From positions 551,331 to 615,330 of the forward strand of contig NQMI01000003.1 of the NCBI GenBank assembly GCA_002270565.1: 64,000 nt of DNA. Reading direction: 5' to 3'. Below are positions 45,803 through 55,909 of this stretch, in pieces; positions within the stretch are counted from its first letter, which is position 1; the number at the start of each line of letters is the position of its first letter. The stretch is from Stenocarpella maydis. Lineage: Eukaryota; Ascomycota; Sordariomycetes; Diaporthales; Diaporthaceae. Below the pieces are notes generated by a model, which was given only the letters and a program-made list of their open reading frames with translations, did not search any database and was not told where the DNA came from. Position numbers and translations under genes: made by a program.

Positions 45803-47707
45803 ATGTCGACAGGACCTCCCCAGCAAGGGACTTTCTCCCTGTTCCCAAAGGAACGCCCACCATCCAGGACCCAGAACACCACGCCAGGCCGGCCATCGAT
45901 AGACTCGGCATCCCGAGACTCCCCGCCTAGAGCAGGCAGGCGCACCCCATTAGAGCGCAACATGTCCGTCCGTGACGGCAAGAAGACATCTGCAACAACG
46001 GTCACAGGCCCTTCGGCGGACGCCCCCGAGCCTGTAGACGCCGGCCAGAGCACGGTTGTGTTGCCCTCGGAGAGCAGACAGGCAGATCCCATAATACAGA
46101 GACCCGCCCCGGTCGTCACGGCTGAGCCTCCCGCCCGGTGCGGCACTGCCTTCTCGGAGGCTCAGACTCTTGTCCGGGCCAGCAGCGACCGGTCCAGGAA
46201 CTCGATAGCCAAGCCACCGCTGGACAACCGAGCCACGCAGTATGGAGACAGGTCTTCCGAGGCTCCCCTGCGGTCAATCTTCCCAGAATACAACCCCAAC
46301 CTCCCACTCCACCAGCAGAACTACTACCCCCCTCAGTCAAGTCCAACCCACCCAGCAGGCATCCCCGCCGGAGCCATCAGCCGCCGGCTATACTCGCCCA
46401 CGTCCGAGGAAAGGCCCGACAACAACGACGAAAACAACACCACTAGCCCCCTACGGAGCCCCATGAGCGCCAACAGCGCCCGCACCCATCAGCAGGCGGC
46501 CGCACGCAAGTGGCCACCGCCGAGGGTGAACGTGAAGCCCTCGACGCCGGACCCGAGCACCACCGAGCAGCTGCGTGGCTTCTGGAAGGTGGCCAACGGG
46601 TGGAGGGCGCCGGCGTCCGAGGGCCGGGTGTACACGTTCATGGTGTCGAGCGAGCGGGACACGCCCATCTACACGCTGGGGTCCAAGTCGTCGCAGCCCT
46701 TTTACCGGCTCAAGCTGGACCCCACGTCGGCGTCGGCCTACGTCTCGCTGTCGCGCTTCGACCCCAGCAGGCCGTACAAGCCGCCCCTGCCGCCCAAGGA
46801 CGGCGCATCCGGCAGCCCCGGGGGCGGCGGCAGCAGCAGCAGCAGCAGCGAGAGCGTCGGCGGCGAGCCGGCCACCAAGGGCTGGCACGAGGTTCTGAGC
46901 ACGACGCTCGAGGAGTCGGCGCGGCACCACGCGCCTCACGACGGCCTGGTGGCGCTGCTGTACCCGCTGCCGGCGGCCAAGCTGGCCGTGGAGAGCCGGT
47001 ACACGAACCCCGCGGCGTTCGCGACGGCCGAGCGAGAGTGCGCGCGGCTGGTGTGGGACGACGACACCGGGAGCCACTTCCTGGTGCACCCTGCGCTGGC
47101 GATGCCCTTCTGCGTGACGGTGGAGCGGAACCCGGCGTGGAGCCGGACCGAGTACACGCTCGAGCACGTCGAGAGCCCGCAGCACCTCGCGCGGCTGACG
47201 CGCGACGGCACGGGGACGGGCTGGCTCGAGGTCGACACGGGCATCGCGGCCAAGATCGACGCCGTGTACCTGGCGGACGTGGCCGTCGCGGCGCTCATGC
47301 TCGTCGCGCACGCCGACGGCGAGTTCAGCCGCGTCGAGGTTTTCGACCCGCCGCCGCCGTCGCTGCGCAGCGAGAGCAGGCTGCAGGACGGGGCGCAGGA
47401 CGGCAGGGTCAGCCGCATCAGCCGCATGGGCCCGCGCGTCAGCAGTGGGGACAGGAAGGACAAGAAGGCCGCGAGGACGCGCATGGAGGAGTTCGAGCTG
47501 GACCTCGAGAGCCAGACGAGCGACCTCAAGAAGCACTCCAAGAGGAGGAGCAAGGACGAGGACAAGACGCCCGGCTGCGCGAGGGTCATCATCTCGCTGC
47601 TCGGGGCCGTCTTCAAGTGCCTGATCTGGTGCGCCACCGTCCTGTTCAAGGCGCTGACGGGCTGTATCTCGTTGTTCGCGAGGTGTATAACTTCTGAGAA
47701 GTTTTAG
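45803..47707 (+). CDS. conserved fungal-type protein with Cys-rich hydrophobic C-terminal tail (634 aa)
   Basis: Single exon; the first ATG in frame is at 45803 (MSTGPPQQG), the frame upstream having only a TTG. Residues 1-245 are Pro/Ser/Arg-rich and disordered. Residues about 250-540 look like one folded domain: GFWKVANGWRAPASEGRVYTF, then SSQPFYRLKLDPTSASAYVS, a Gly/Ser insertion, HDGLVALLYPLPAAKLA and DVAVAALMLVAHADGEF. A basic stretch follows (KKHSKRRSKDEDK), then a 40-residue tail with repeated Cys and hydrophobic residues (CARVIISLLGAVFKCLIWCA). Such a tail suggests membrane attachment by palmitoylation or insertion. From memory, similar fungal proteins carry the database name acetylserotonin methyltransferase-like; I see no SAM-binding motif here and would not use that name for function. 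Confidence 0.82.
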   Translation: MSTGPPQQGTFSLFPKERPPSRTQNTTPGRPSIDSASRDSPPRAGRRTPLERNMSVRDGKKTSATTVTGPSADAPEPVDAGQSTVVLPSESRQADPIIQRPAPVVTAEPPARCGTAFSEAQTLVRASSDRSRNSIAKPPLDNRATQYGDRSSEAPLRSIFPEYNPNLPLHQQNYYPPQSSPTHPAGIPAGAISRRLYSPTSEERPDNNDENNTTSPLRSPMSANSARTHQQAAARKWPPPRVNVKPSTPDPSTTEQLRGFWKVANGWRAPASEGRVYTFMVSSERDTPIYTLGSKSSQPFYRLKLDPTSASAYVSLSRFDPSRPYKPPLPPKDGASGSPGGGGSSSSSSESVGGEPATKGWHEVLSTTLEESARHHAPHDGLVALLYPLPAAKLAVESRYTNPAAFATAERECARLVWDDDTGSHFLVHPALAMPFCVTVERNPAWSRTEYTLEHVESPQHLARLTRDGTGTGWLEVDTGIAAKIDAVYLADVAVAALMLVAHADGEFSRVEVFDPPPPSLRSESRLQDGAQDGRVSRISRMGPRVSSGDRKDKKAARTRMEEFELDLESQTSDLKKHSKRRSKDEDKTPGCARVIISLLGAVFKCLIWCATVLFKALTGCISLFARCITSEKF

Positions 47708-47985
47708 GCGTGCTGTGGCGAGCAGCGCGCAAGTGTTATTGCATGTATGACTTGGATGAGTGAAACGAAAGGGCAAGACACCGGGTAATGGTTCCGAGCG
47801 AGTCCAAGGATTGCATTCAAAGGCCGGTCTTTGGGGGGAGTTTTCTTGTCTGTATTTTCTTTCCTTCCCACATGATACCTCCCCGGCAGTGCACCATGTT
47901 CGGGTATTAAGGACGAATCCTGGCGGTCCTACGGGTTGAACATCGCCGGCCCTGCCTCCGGCAGCAAGAGCAGAAAACTAAGAAT

Positions 47986-48869
47986 CTACTTCTTGCGTTC
48001 CCGAACCTTGATCTTCTGCCCCTTCTTCGTGATTGTTGCCACCGTGGCCGTTTTTGCCATCCGCGCCCGCTGTAATTCGAGCTCATTCTCCGCGTCCGTG
48101 AGGGCCTTGAGTCTCCTCCTCGCATTTCGCAGCTTCTTCCGTAACCGCTCTGCGTTTTGTGCTCTCCTTCTCGCCCCTGGGTGTTTCTCCTTGTCGGGGT
48201 CGTCCAAGTCGTCATCGTCCATGTCCACGTCATCGTCGCTGTCCTCTGGATCCGGCAGTTTCTCCTCTAATTCCTCCTCTGACGTGGCAAAGACGATCTT
48301 CTTTGGTTTTGGTTGTGGCTTTGTTTTTCTTGGGGCGAGATCCTCATCGCTGTCAAAATCGTCCTCCTCTTCCTCGTCGTCATGGCCTTCCACGCCCGCG
48401 AACGCCCCTGCGACCACGGCCTTCTGCTCGAGGTCTCTGACCTCCTTAGCGACGACGTTCCGCACCGTGCGTAGGTAGCCAATGTCTTGAGTCTTGAGAA
48501 GCCGGACCGTGTCCATGTCTAGGGCCTTGTTCCCTCTGTGGCCGGCCACGGTGCCGTCCCACTTCTTGCCCGCTGCCAGCTTGCCCGAGGAGAAGTTGCC
48601 CCGGGAAACCATGCCAAAGTAGAACTCATCTTCGTTTCGTTCGGCGGCCTTCTGCTTCAGGCTCTTGAGGACTGCCTGTTTCTTCTTGTGGTCCCTTGCT
48701 CGAAGGGCGTAATCCTGGTCTACTGTCAGCTTGGTACTGGACGACGGACAGAAGTGGCTGGGAACGGTCGTACCTTGTGCTTTTCGAGGAGACCGAGCCT
48801 CTCGCGGCCTTTGAGCTGGCCTCTCTCGCGATGCGAGCGGCGCTGTATTGAATTCCGCATGGACGACAT
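47986..48869 (-). CDS. UTP11: U3 snoRNP / small-subunit processome protein Utp11
   Basis: Two exons, 48869-48774 and 48714-47986, giving 274 aa; the 59-bp intron has donor GTACGA and ends GACCAG. The N-terminus is the UTP11 hallmark: MRNSIQRRSHRERGQ, GLLEKHKDYALRARDHKKK and ERNEDEFYFGMV. The middle is acidic (runs of Asp/Glu) and the C-terminus is basic, ending KVRERKK. Utp11 is an SSU-processome component needed for 18S rRNA maturation in the nucleolus. The family average is about 250 aa. The ATG at 48869 opens the conserved block with only three residues before it. Confidence 0.95.
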
Positions 48870-50276
48870 TTTGGCAGATCGAGGTGGTGTTTGACTGGAC
48901 TGGGGAGAGGGGCACGGTCGCAACACAAGGTACAAATCGGCTGGGGATTTGTCTGGGAAAATCTCAAGGTCGCGGCCGATAAGATAAGACGTTTGGCGGC
49001 TATGGAATCCCAGGTACTACTGTGCACTACTGTGTATGTACCTAGCCTAGCCTTGGTACCTTGGTAAGTAGGTATCCACTCACCTTCAGGTACGTACATA
49101 GCAGCACGATAGCTACCTACCGAGTACTTGAGTAGGTACCTTGTATTCTTCGGGATCAAGATTCTCTTCTCTTCTCTTGCACTCAGCAGCCTCCAAGCCA
49201 GGGGTCCAGCAGCCCAGCCCACTACTACGGAGCCAAGCTGGCTCGGCTCCGTGACCCCGACTTCACATTCTTCTGCCGCCCGGTTCTCTTCAGCACAAAT
49301 TGGACGCCCGATCGTCTCACTGCTGGCGCATGTCCATGCAGCGCCGCACATGGGGCCACACGGTCACTAGGGGCAGCCAGGGGTACATTCCTGCTGCTCC
49401 AGCCTGCTTGGTGCTGGGGTATACACGGTGACCGCGGTCGTGGCCTGGTGACACTGTCACGTTGGAATGACCAACAGTCAGGCCGTATTTGACGTGCCGT
49501 CTTGGCCATTGCCAGTATGGCTGTGGTTTTCCGGCTACATCAAGGACGGACTAGTGATGTTGGCTTTGGCTGTTGGCATGGCGCATCTCACAACACAACA
49601 TTTCCATGTCTGCGTGCGTGCGTGCGTACACTACTTACGCAGCCCCTTTTCCAGCCCTTCTGTTTCGGGTCCCACAGGCTTCTCTCGATCTCGGTAGCGA
49701 AACCCCAGACCGTTTACCTGCGCAGACTAAATACGAAGCCGCCATAAACATGATGTCATGGCTCCTCGCATTTCCAGACTCGGCAGGGCGCTGCACTCCC
49801 CTTTTATACGAAGGCCGACATTTGGTTGAATCACGGAAAGTCGCTACTGCCCTGCCGTGAAACCACTGTGGGCCTATATGGCCCATCCTCTGGAGGACAA
49901 GACTGGGGGAGCCTGCAGGCTGCTACAGGGCTGCCGATCAGCTTGGTCTCTGGTGTCCCGCCAGTGGGTCGAGCACCTCTTCAGAAGCAATGAAGATCCA
50001 GCATCTGCATGATGTCCAAGCAGCAGCTATCCCTGCCTGTCTGCCAACTCTGCTAGACTACCCGCAGTGTCGCGGGCGAGACCCATTCCTTTCAGCGGAT
50101 TGCCTGACAGGAAAATGGGAAAACGGCGTCTAGGTCCTTCTTCTCTTTCCTTTTCTTCCGTTTGCTTTCTTCCAAGACTCAGTGTCCCGTATTGCTCAGG
50201 GGCACATACTGGCGATTTATTTCTTATTTCTTATTTGGTTCGAGTTGTCGCCGGGTCCCCGTCCCGTTGCTAGACG
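48870..50276. other. divergent promoter region of UTP11 and the GH47 gene
   Basis: No gene seen. Just upstream of UTP11 (49035-49142) is a dense cluster of TACCT/AGGTA words, including a GGTACC pair. Confidence 0.5.
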
Positions 50277-52007
50277 ATGGCTATTCTGAGCGCCCATCGT
50301 AAGCCGCTCAGGTTGATATTGTTCGTCACATTTGTCTTGGCTCTCTCCTTCTTTACTCTCTCTTCTGATTACTTCGAGTCCTCGAACCTCGCTCTCTACA
50401 TGAACCACCCGTACGCATATGTCCGTAGCAGCTATAACTGGGAGAGTCGCAAACAAAGATACCCCGTCTCGTCATATGAGACCCTGCCCCAGGGTCCGCC
50501 CCATCAGTTACCTAAAATACAGTTCGAGTTCGAGAAGGGACAGGGCGCCCAGGAGTCTCGAAGAAAAGAAATCAAGGATACCTTCCAGAAGTGCTGGCAC
50601 AACTACAGGAAATATGCCTGGGGATATGACGAGCTCAAGCCCATATCCCTGACTGGAGCAAACACCTTCTCAGGATGGGGCGCAACACTGGTCGACTCCC
50701 TGGATGCCCTATGGATCATGGATATGAAGGTGGAATTTAAGGAGGCGGTTCACCAGGTTGTCTCGATTGACTGGGATTTCCACCCAGACCACCAGGTAGC
50801 CAGTACGTTCGAAACCACCATCAGATATTTGGGCGGGCTCCTCGCCGCGTACGACCTCAGCAACGAGACAGTCATCCTGCGCAAGGCGACCGAGCTCGGA
50901 GAAATGCTCTACAGCGCATTTGATACCCCGAACCGCATGCCATCCAACTCGTTCGACTTTGAGAGGGCCAAGGAGGGCCAGCTTCTCCCCTCCACGCATG
51001 AAATCTCGGCCAACGTCGGCAGCCTGTCCATGGAGTTCACACGCCTCTCGCAGCTGACTGGTAACCCGAAGTTCTTCGACGCGACCGAGCGGGTCAAGAA
51101 GGAGCTCAGGCGGACGCAGGACGGCACCAAGCTTCCCGGGCTATGGCCGACCTTCGTGGACGTGCAGAACGGTTTCCTAACCCCTGACAGCTCATTCACG
51201 CTCGGGTCGATGGCGGACTCACTGTACGAATACCTCCCCAAGATGTACGCGCTGCTGGGAGGCCTGGACGACTCGTACATGGAGATGTACGTCAAGGCCG
51301 TGAACACGGCAAAGGCCTTCCTCCTCTTCCGCCCGATGCTCCCGGAAACCGAGGGCGACGTGGACATCCTCTTCTCGGGCACAGTGCTTGCGAACGGCAG
51401 GGGCATCATCGACCTCCAGCCGCAGGGCCAGCACCTGACGTGCTTCATCGGGGGCATGTTCGCCCTCGGCGCGAGGCTGTTCGACATCCCGGAGGACCTC
51501 GAGGTCGGCGCACGGCTGGCGCGCGGCTGCGCCTGGGCGTACCAGGCGTTCCCAACGGGCGTTATGCCCGAGGAGTTCTTGATGGTCCCCTGCAAGGAGG
51601 CCAACATGCGCAAGTGCGCGTGGGACGAGGAGCGGTGGGAGAAGGAGGGCAACAAGAACTACCCAAAGGGCTTCTCCAGCGTCCACGCCCCGGGGTACTT
51701 CCTGAGGCCCGAGGCAATCGAGAGCCTGTTTTACCTGTACCGAATCACCGGCGAGTCCCAGTGGCAGGAAATGGCATGGGACATGTTCCAGAGCATCAAG
51801 AAGGCCACCGAGACCAAGCACGGCTTCTCTGCGATCGACGACGTCACGAGGGGCGGCTCGCCCAGGAAGGTCGACCAGATGGAGAGCTTTTGGCTCGCCG
51901 AGACGCTCAAGTACTTCTACCTGATCTTCTCGGAGCCCGACTTGATCAGCTTGGATGACTACTCCTTGAACACGGAGGCGCATCCGCTGAGGATACCGAA
52001 GCCGTGA
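50277..52007 (+). CDS. Glycoside hydrolase family 47 alpha-1,2-mannosidase (type II membrane protein)
   Basis: Single exon, 576 aa, from ATG at 50277. One hydrophobic helix (LILFVTFVLALSFFTLSS, about 12-30) after a short basic N-terminus indicates a type II signal anchor. The catalytic domain (about 95-570) has GH47 features: TFQKCWHNYRKYAWGYDELKP, FSGWGATLVDSLDALWIM, FETTIRYLGGLLAAYDLS, LQPQGQHLTCFIGGMF, two conserved cysteines around residues 390-440, and YFLRPEAIESLFYLYRITGE, ending with a QMESFWLAETLKYFYLIF block. GH47 enzymes trim alpha-1,2-mannose from N-glycans in the ER and Golgi with calcium. Length and anchor suggest a Golgi class I mannosidase rather than a secreted one; ER placement is possible. 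Confidence 0.95.
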   Translation: MAILSAHRKPLRLILFVTFVLALSFFTLSSDYFESSNLALYMNHPYAYVRSSYNWESRKQRYPVSSYETLPQGPPHQLPKIQFEFEKGQGAQESRRKEIKDTFQKCWHNYRKYAWGYDELKPISLTGANTFSGWGATLVDSLDALWIMDMKVEFKEAVHQVVSIDWDFHPDHQVASTFETTIRYLGGLLAAYDLSNETVILRKATELGEMLYSAFDTPNRMPSNSFDFERAKEGQLLPSTHEISANVGSLSMEFTRLSQLTGNPKFFDATERVKKELRRTQDGTKLPGLWPTFVDVQNGFLTPDSSFTLGSMADSLYEYLPKMYALLGGLDDSYMEMYVKAVNTAKAFLLFRPMLPETEGDVDILFSGTVLANGRGIIDLQPQGQHLTCFIGGMFALGARLFDIPEDLEVGARLARGCAWAYQAFPTGVMPEEFLMVPCKEANMRKCAWDEERWEKEGNKNYPKGFSSVHAPGYFLRPEAIESLFYLYRITGESQWQEMAWDMFQSIKKATETKHGFSAIDDVTRGGSPRKVDQMESFWLAETLKYFYLIFSEPDLISLDDYSLNTEAHPLRIPKP

Positions 52008-52786
52008 ATGGAGGAGGGCCGGGTAACCTCGAGGAATGGGCCCCGCGTTTGCAAACAGTCATCCTGCCACGGTTTACCGACGACCTCACCTATGCATCAG
52101 CGCACGATGCCGGAGACGGATGGGGCGTGGACGAATAATATTTGTGTGCCAGATCAGCGGAAATGACAGAAACGGTGGTTAAGGGCAAGGTATTGCACCT
52201 CAGCGGCTGTTCGACTCCTGCGATGACGGCCTGTGTATGGTATTTGCGCGGATTGACACGGCCACAAGGTTTCCACACTGTATGGCCTTATGGGGCATTG
52301 GGCGAAATAGACGACACAATTAGTCAGGTCCTGGAAGCAGTGTATTATACTGAAATATTCTCACTGCACAGAGCTCTCAGGCATCGGCAACAGCTGGCAG
52401 AGCTCCGTTGGTCTGTGGTCCAGTCGCTTGCGTCAACATCAGCGAAGCTAAAGCGCTTTGCGAGCAGAGTCACCGTAAGGATGGCCCACATCAGAGGAAC
52501 AGGGGTCAACAGGATTCCATCCACATGGGCCACCAGCCGAAGCACATCCAAAGCGATTGGGTTCAATGACTCGTAGCTGTTGTTGGGCAGACAAGAGGGC
52601 CTATATAGTCAGTACCATCATCCGCTGACAATCTTGGGTATCCTCACGTTTCACCAGGCTACGGTGGGAGTAATGCCATCCTGAAATTGCACATGTTCCC
52701 AGAGTCAATGCACCTTCGGCACGACCACAAATGAGGCAATGCTTCGCTGTTCATCTGAATCCCATCCTGCTATATCTAACCTACTC
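52008..52786. other. intergenic region
   Basis: Between the GH47 gene and the Gln/Pro-rich minus-strand frame. No gene seen; a GTTCGACTCC word near 52209 is not part of a tRNA fold. Confidence 0.5.
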
Positions 52787-53422
52787 CTACTTGCTAATGC
52801 CAAGAGGCTGCCCACAAAAATCCCCCACCGGAGCTCTTGGTCTTACGTCGAGCCCCCAAGTGAACAACTCCGATCTCGATTGGTTCGATTCGCCGGTCTG
52901 ACTATCCTCGCCAGACCAAAGAGGGTCTGCCCGTAGCATCTGAGGGCCACCTGTGCTCGATTTGCCGGTCTGACGGTCTTGACTAGGTAAAGAAGCCGGA
53001 GCGCACTGGTCTGCCCCTGGAAGCCCAGTGGCCCCTGTGCTTAATCCACCGACTTGAGCGTATTGAGCAGACTGTTGGGCGTCCTGAAAAGGTCGGTGGG
53101 TGATATGGCGGGGATCGATGTACTGAGTAGGCTGTTGGGTGCACTGCACATGATGGGTGTGTTGAATAGGCGGTTGGGTGTGCTGAATAGAATCTTGAGT
53201 GTCCTGGAATTCCTTCCCAATCCCAGTGACTCCATGAGCCTGTGTAAACTTCTCAGTATGAAGACCAGTGCCTTGGTTTGTACGTATTCTTAATTTGCTT
53301 GCTGCTTCTTCAACCTGTGGGAGCTCTTCGACCTCGGTGGGCTTTTCGTCCTCGGTGGGCTCTTCAACCTGAGGGTGCTCGACGGACTGGGTAGGCTCAG
53401 CAGCCGGAGGGTCTGCTTCTCA
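52787..53422 (-). other. 212-codon open frame continuing in frame past a TGA (possible C-terminal extension)
   Basis: From a TGA at 53422-53420 to a TAG at 52787 the minus strand stays open, in the same frame as the alternative last exon of the bHLH gene before it. It would encode Glu/Pro repeats (QVEEPTEDEKPTEVEEL), then Gln/His/Thr-rich sequence (QDTQDSIQHTQPPIQHTHH) and a Ser/Gly-rich end. It has no early ATG. The repetitive composition looks coding rather than random, but no domain is seen. A GTGAG donor-like word overlaps the TGA. It could be a readthrough extension, an exon reached by unseen splicing, or a former C-terminus cut off by a nonsense change. Confidence 0.35.
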
Positions 53423-54138
53423 CATCCCTGGCCCGCCTGTGCTGCCGTTTCGCTGCTGGAGGTGTTCGAGGTTGACCTTGCTCAAATCCACATTGAGTGG
53501 GCTGTATGGCACCGGTCAGAGATCGGCTCTGTGCATCGCGGACTTTTTTTCTTCCCTCTCTTTTTTCTTTGGGGGGGGGGGGGTTGGTGGTGGTGGAAAG
53601 GGACAGGATCAGGCAGAGTTAGTGGGAGGATCGTACGCTTTCAGGTCATCGGAGACCACGCCCCCTCTCGCCTCCACCTGCTCAATGAGGCGGCGGCGCT
53701 CCCGGATCTGTTCAACTATGAACTGGACAGAGACATTCAGGACGTGACCCTCGGAGCGCCCCTGGCCCTCCAGTCCGGGCACGATGGATGCCATCTTGTC
53801 GAAGCCGTCACGAATGGCTTGACGGCGCTTTTGTTCTGGAAGAGGTGTTAGCGAGACGTATCCGGACAGGTTGGGACTGAAGCTCAAGCGAACGGGGGAC
53901 GCAATGTGCATGCAACCATGTATACATGTGTCTGTGTGTGTATGTATATGTATTGCCGGGGTATTTTCAAGATTGATCTGGGTGGGGTTCGACCTGACGG
54001 AATGAATCACGTACCTGAGGAGATGTGGTTCTGGCGCTTCTGCTCTTCTGTCAAACGGGGCTTCTCATCTTGGCCGTTGGCGCCATCCCGTGGAGGCGAG
54101 GACTTGTCTGGAGATGACATGGGCGAAGCCGTGGCCAT
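53420..54138 (-). CDS. small bHLH transcription factor, Ino4-like
   Basis: Exon 54138-54015 begins MATASPMSSPDK and ends in the bHLH basic region, RLTEEQKRQNHISS. A 179-bp intron (54014-53836, GTACGT, CTAAC branch, TTCCAG) leads to QKRRQAIRDGFDKMASIVPG and helix 2, GHVLNVSVQFIVEQIRERRR. The next step is uncertain. Reading on ends at a TGA at 53609 (116 aa total). Alternatively a GTACGA donor at 53636 and ACAG acceptor at 53502 give a further exon, 53501-53420, and 134 aa; the frame is kept, which favours it mildly. The basic region resembles Ino4-type factors, which pair with Ino2 on phospholipid genes in yeast. Upstream in-frame sequence to 54357 is open, so an extra 5' exon is possible. Confidence 0.78.
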
Positions 54139-54669
54139 AAAATGCCGACGTTGTTCTGAGAAGTAAGTGGATGTGTTTACGACGAGCCGGGTTTTGAGTT
54201 CCTCTCTGGGTGTCTCAGTATTTGCACTACAGTATCCTGTTGGGGGTTTAAAAAGGTGCGTGACCTCTGGAAGAGCGAGGCAGATAAAGTGACATGTGAT
54301 GGAGACGATTAATAGTGTAATAGTGTACCGACAAGCGTCGCAGATCTGCGCCGTCATCCCTGTTTACTTGATCTCCCGGAGCTTGTCGAGCATTGTTTGC
54401 GGGGTAGCTTGGGCCACTTTACCTTAGCAGCTTGGTTGAAGACCCTCAGGCACCCCAGGCACTCCTCCTGCCGCATTGGGCCACTGGAGCAGACCCCTGA
54501 GCTGCATGGATCCATAGTGGGGTCTTGCTTTCCTTCGCAGCAGACGTCACTCGCTGGCCCGCTCAACTACTTGATAGTATAGTCCCGCAAGTGAGAGCGC
54601 ACTTCGACGACGGCTTCCCCTGGCGCAATACCCTTCTTCAACCTGACGCCTGGAGACAAATATATCACC
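54139..54669. other. divergent promoter region of the bHLH and Maf genes
   Basis: No separate gene supported; may include a 5' exon of the bHLH gene (an ATG at 54357 is in frame). Confidence 0.45.
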
Positions 54670-55604
54670 ATGGCCTACACATCAGTCCCCTCCGACAATC
54701 CACCAGACTACATCCAAGCCGCCCGGGAACATGGTCTCCGCCTGAGGCAGAGCGCCCCTGTAAAAAGGGGGCCGCTCCCCTTCGAACTGCCCATCATCAG
54801 CCATCTCAAGGGGAAGAGGGTCATTCTTGCCTCGGCCTCGCCAAGGAGAAAAGCCCTACTGGCACAGGTAAGCCAGGAACCACTGCCCCCTGGCTTGAAG
54901 CCGCAACGAGAGGGTCTTCCCCGTCGCTCACCGGCTCCTGCCCACAGGTCGGCCTCAAGGACCTCGAGGTCCTCCCCTCGACGAAACCCGAAGACCTCGA
55001 CAAGAAGGCATACAGCCCCTTAGAGTACGTCACAGCCACGGCCCGCCAAAAGTGCCTGGATGTCTACGAGACCGCCCTCAAGACCCAGGCCGAGCTGGCC
55101 GACTCCAAGGCCGAGACCCCCGCCGACCCGGAGCTCGTCATCGCCGCCGACACCGTCGTCGTCACCAAGGATGGCCGAATTCTGGAGAAGCCACGCAGCG
55201 AGGCTGACCACGTCCGCATGCTGCGCCACCTGCGCGACACCCGCATGCACAGGGTCCTCACAGCCGTCGTGTGCGTCGCCCCCAAGGCTGACGCGTCGCA
55301 CCCGGGCTACGAGATCGCTGCCCACACCGAGGAGACGAGGGTATTTTTTGCTAGCGAGGGCGACGGCCTCCCCGACGACGTCATAGATTCATATGTGCGC
55401 ACGCGGGAGGGTGCAGACAAGGCAGGCGGGTACGCAGTCCAGGGCATCGGCGGCCTGGTGTTGATCGAGAAGCTTGAGGGGAGCGTGGATAATGTTGTCG
55501 GGCTACCGGTGCGCAAGACACTGGCGCTCATGGAGAGAACTATATTCCAGCAAGGCGAGGAGGAAGTCCAGTGGAGCGATGAGGAGGAGGAACGGGGCGA
55601 GTGA
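54670..55604 (+). CDS. Maf/HAM1-like nucleoside triphosphate pyrophosphatase (septum formation Maf family)
   Basis: Two exons, 54670-54867 and 54948-55604, giving 284 aa; the 80-bp intron (GTAAGC...CACAG) joins ALLAQ to VGLKDLEVLPS. The Maf signature is complete: RVILASASPRRKALL near residue 54, PELVIAADTVVV with the catalytic Asp, GRILEKP, and GADKAGGYAVQGIGGLVLIEKLEG followed by NVVGLP. Maf proteins hydrolyse dTTP/UTP or modified nucleotides, cleaning the nucleotide pool, in the cytosol. The ATG at 54670 (CACC before it) is the first in frame. The acidic tail (QWSDEEEERGE) is an extension. Family identity is firm; substrate is not. Confidence 0.94.
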
Positions 55605-55909
55605 GCGAGGGTGGCCGTTGGGGTGGGCATGATAATGAAGAAGAGGCCCGTCTGAGGCAGATTGCTCAAGTGAGGGCAACAGTTCTCGAAGGGTGGCTGT
55701 CTATGCCAACTTTTTCAACCACCGGCATAACTACAATTCAAATTGGATGGCAACACTCTTCTATCTCGAGTGTCCATATGCAAACTGTGCTGGGCTGGAG
55801 TACTCTACACTGCGAAGCTTGCTGAAGCTGCAATTGCCGTATCGAAGCGAGCCCCTTGAAGTCTGGGTATTCCAGTTGAAAGGCGGGTATCATAACTTTT
55901 ACATTTTGT
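55605..55909. other. convergent intergenic region
   Basis: 3'-to-3' gap between the Maf and ThrRS genes; nothing recognised. Confidence 0.5.

Noticed and set aside
46451..47776. 441-codon minus-strand open frame
   Set aside because: Antisense shadow of the 634-aa gene: composition is extreme Arg/Ala/Leu, and the start is in 3' flank. The plus frame has an ATG, disordered N-terminus and folded domain.
52207..52217. GTTCGACTCC word, possible tRNA B-box
   Set aside because: The flanking bases cannot form a T-stem or an acceptor stem.
54525..54669. Upstream extension of the Maf gene frame
   Set aside because: This frame joins the second exon only by reading through the intron; the ATG at 54670 with the RVILASASPRRKALL motif is in a different, spliced frame.
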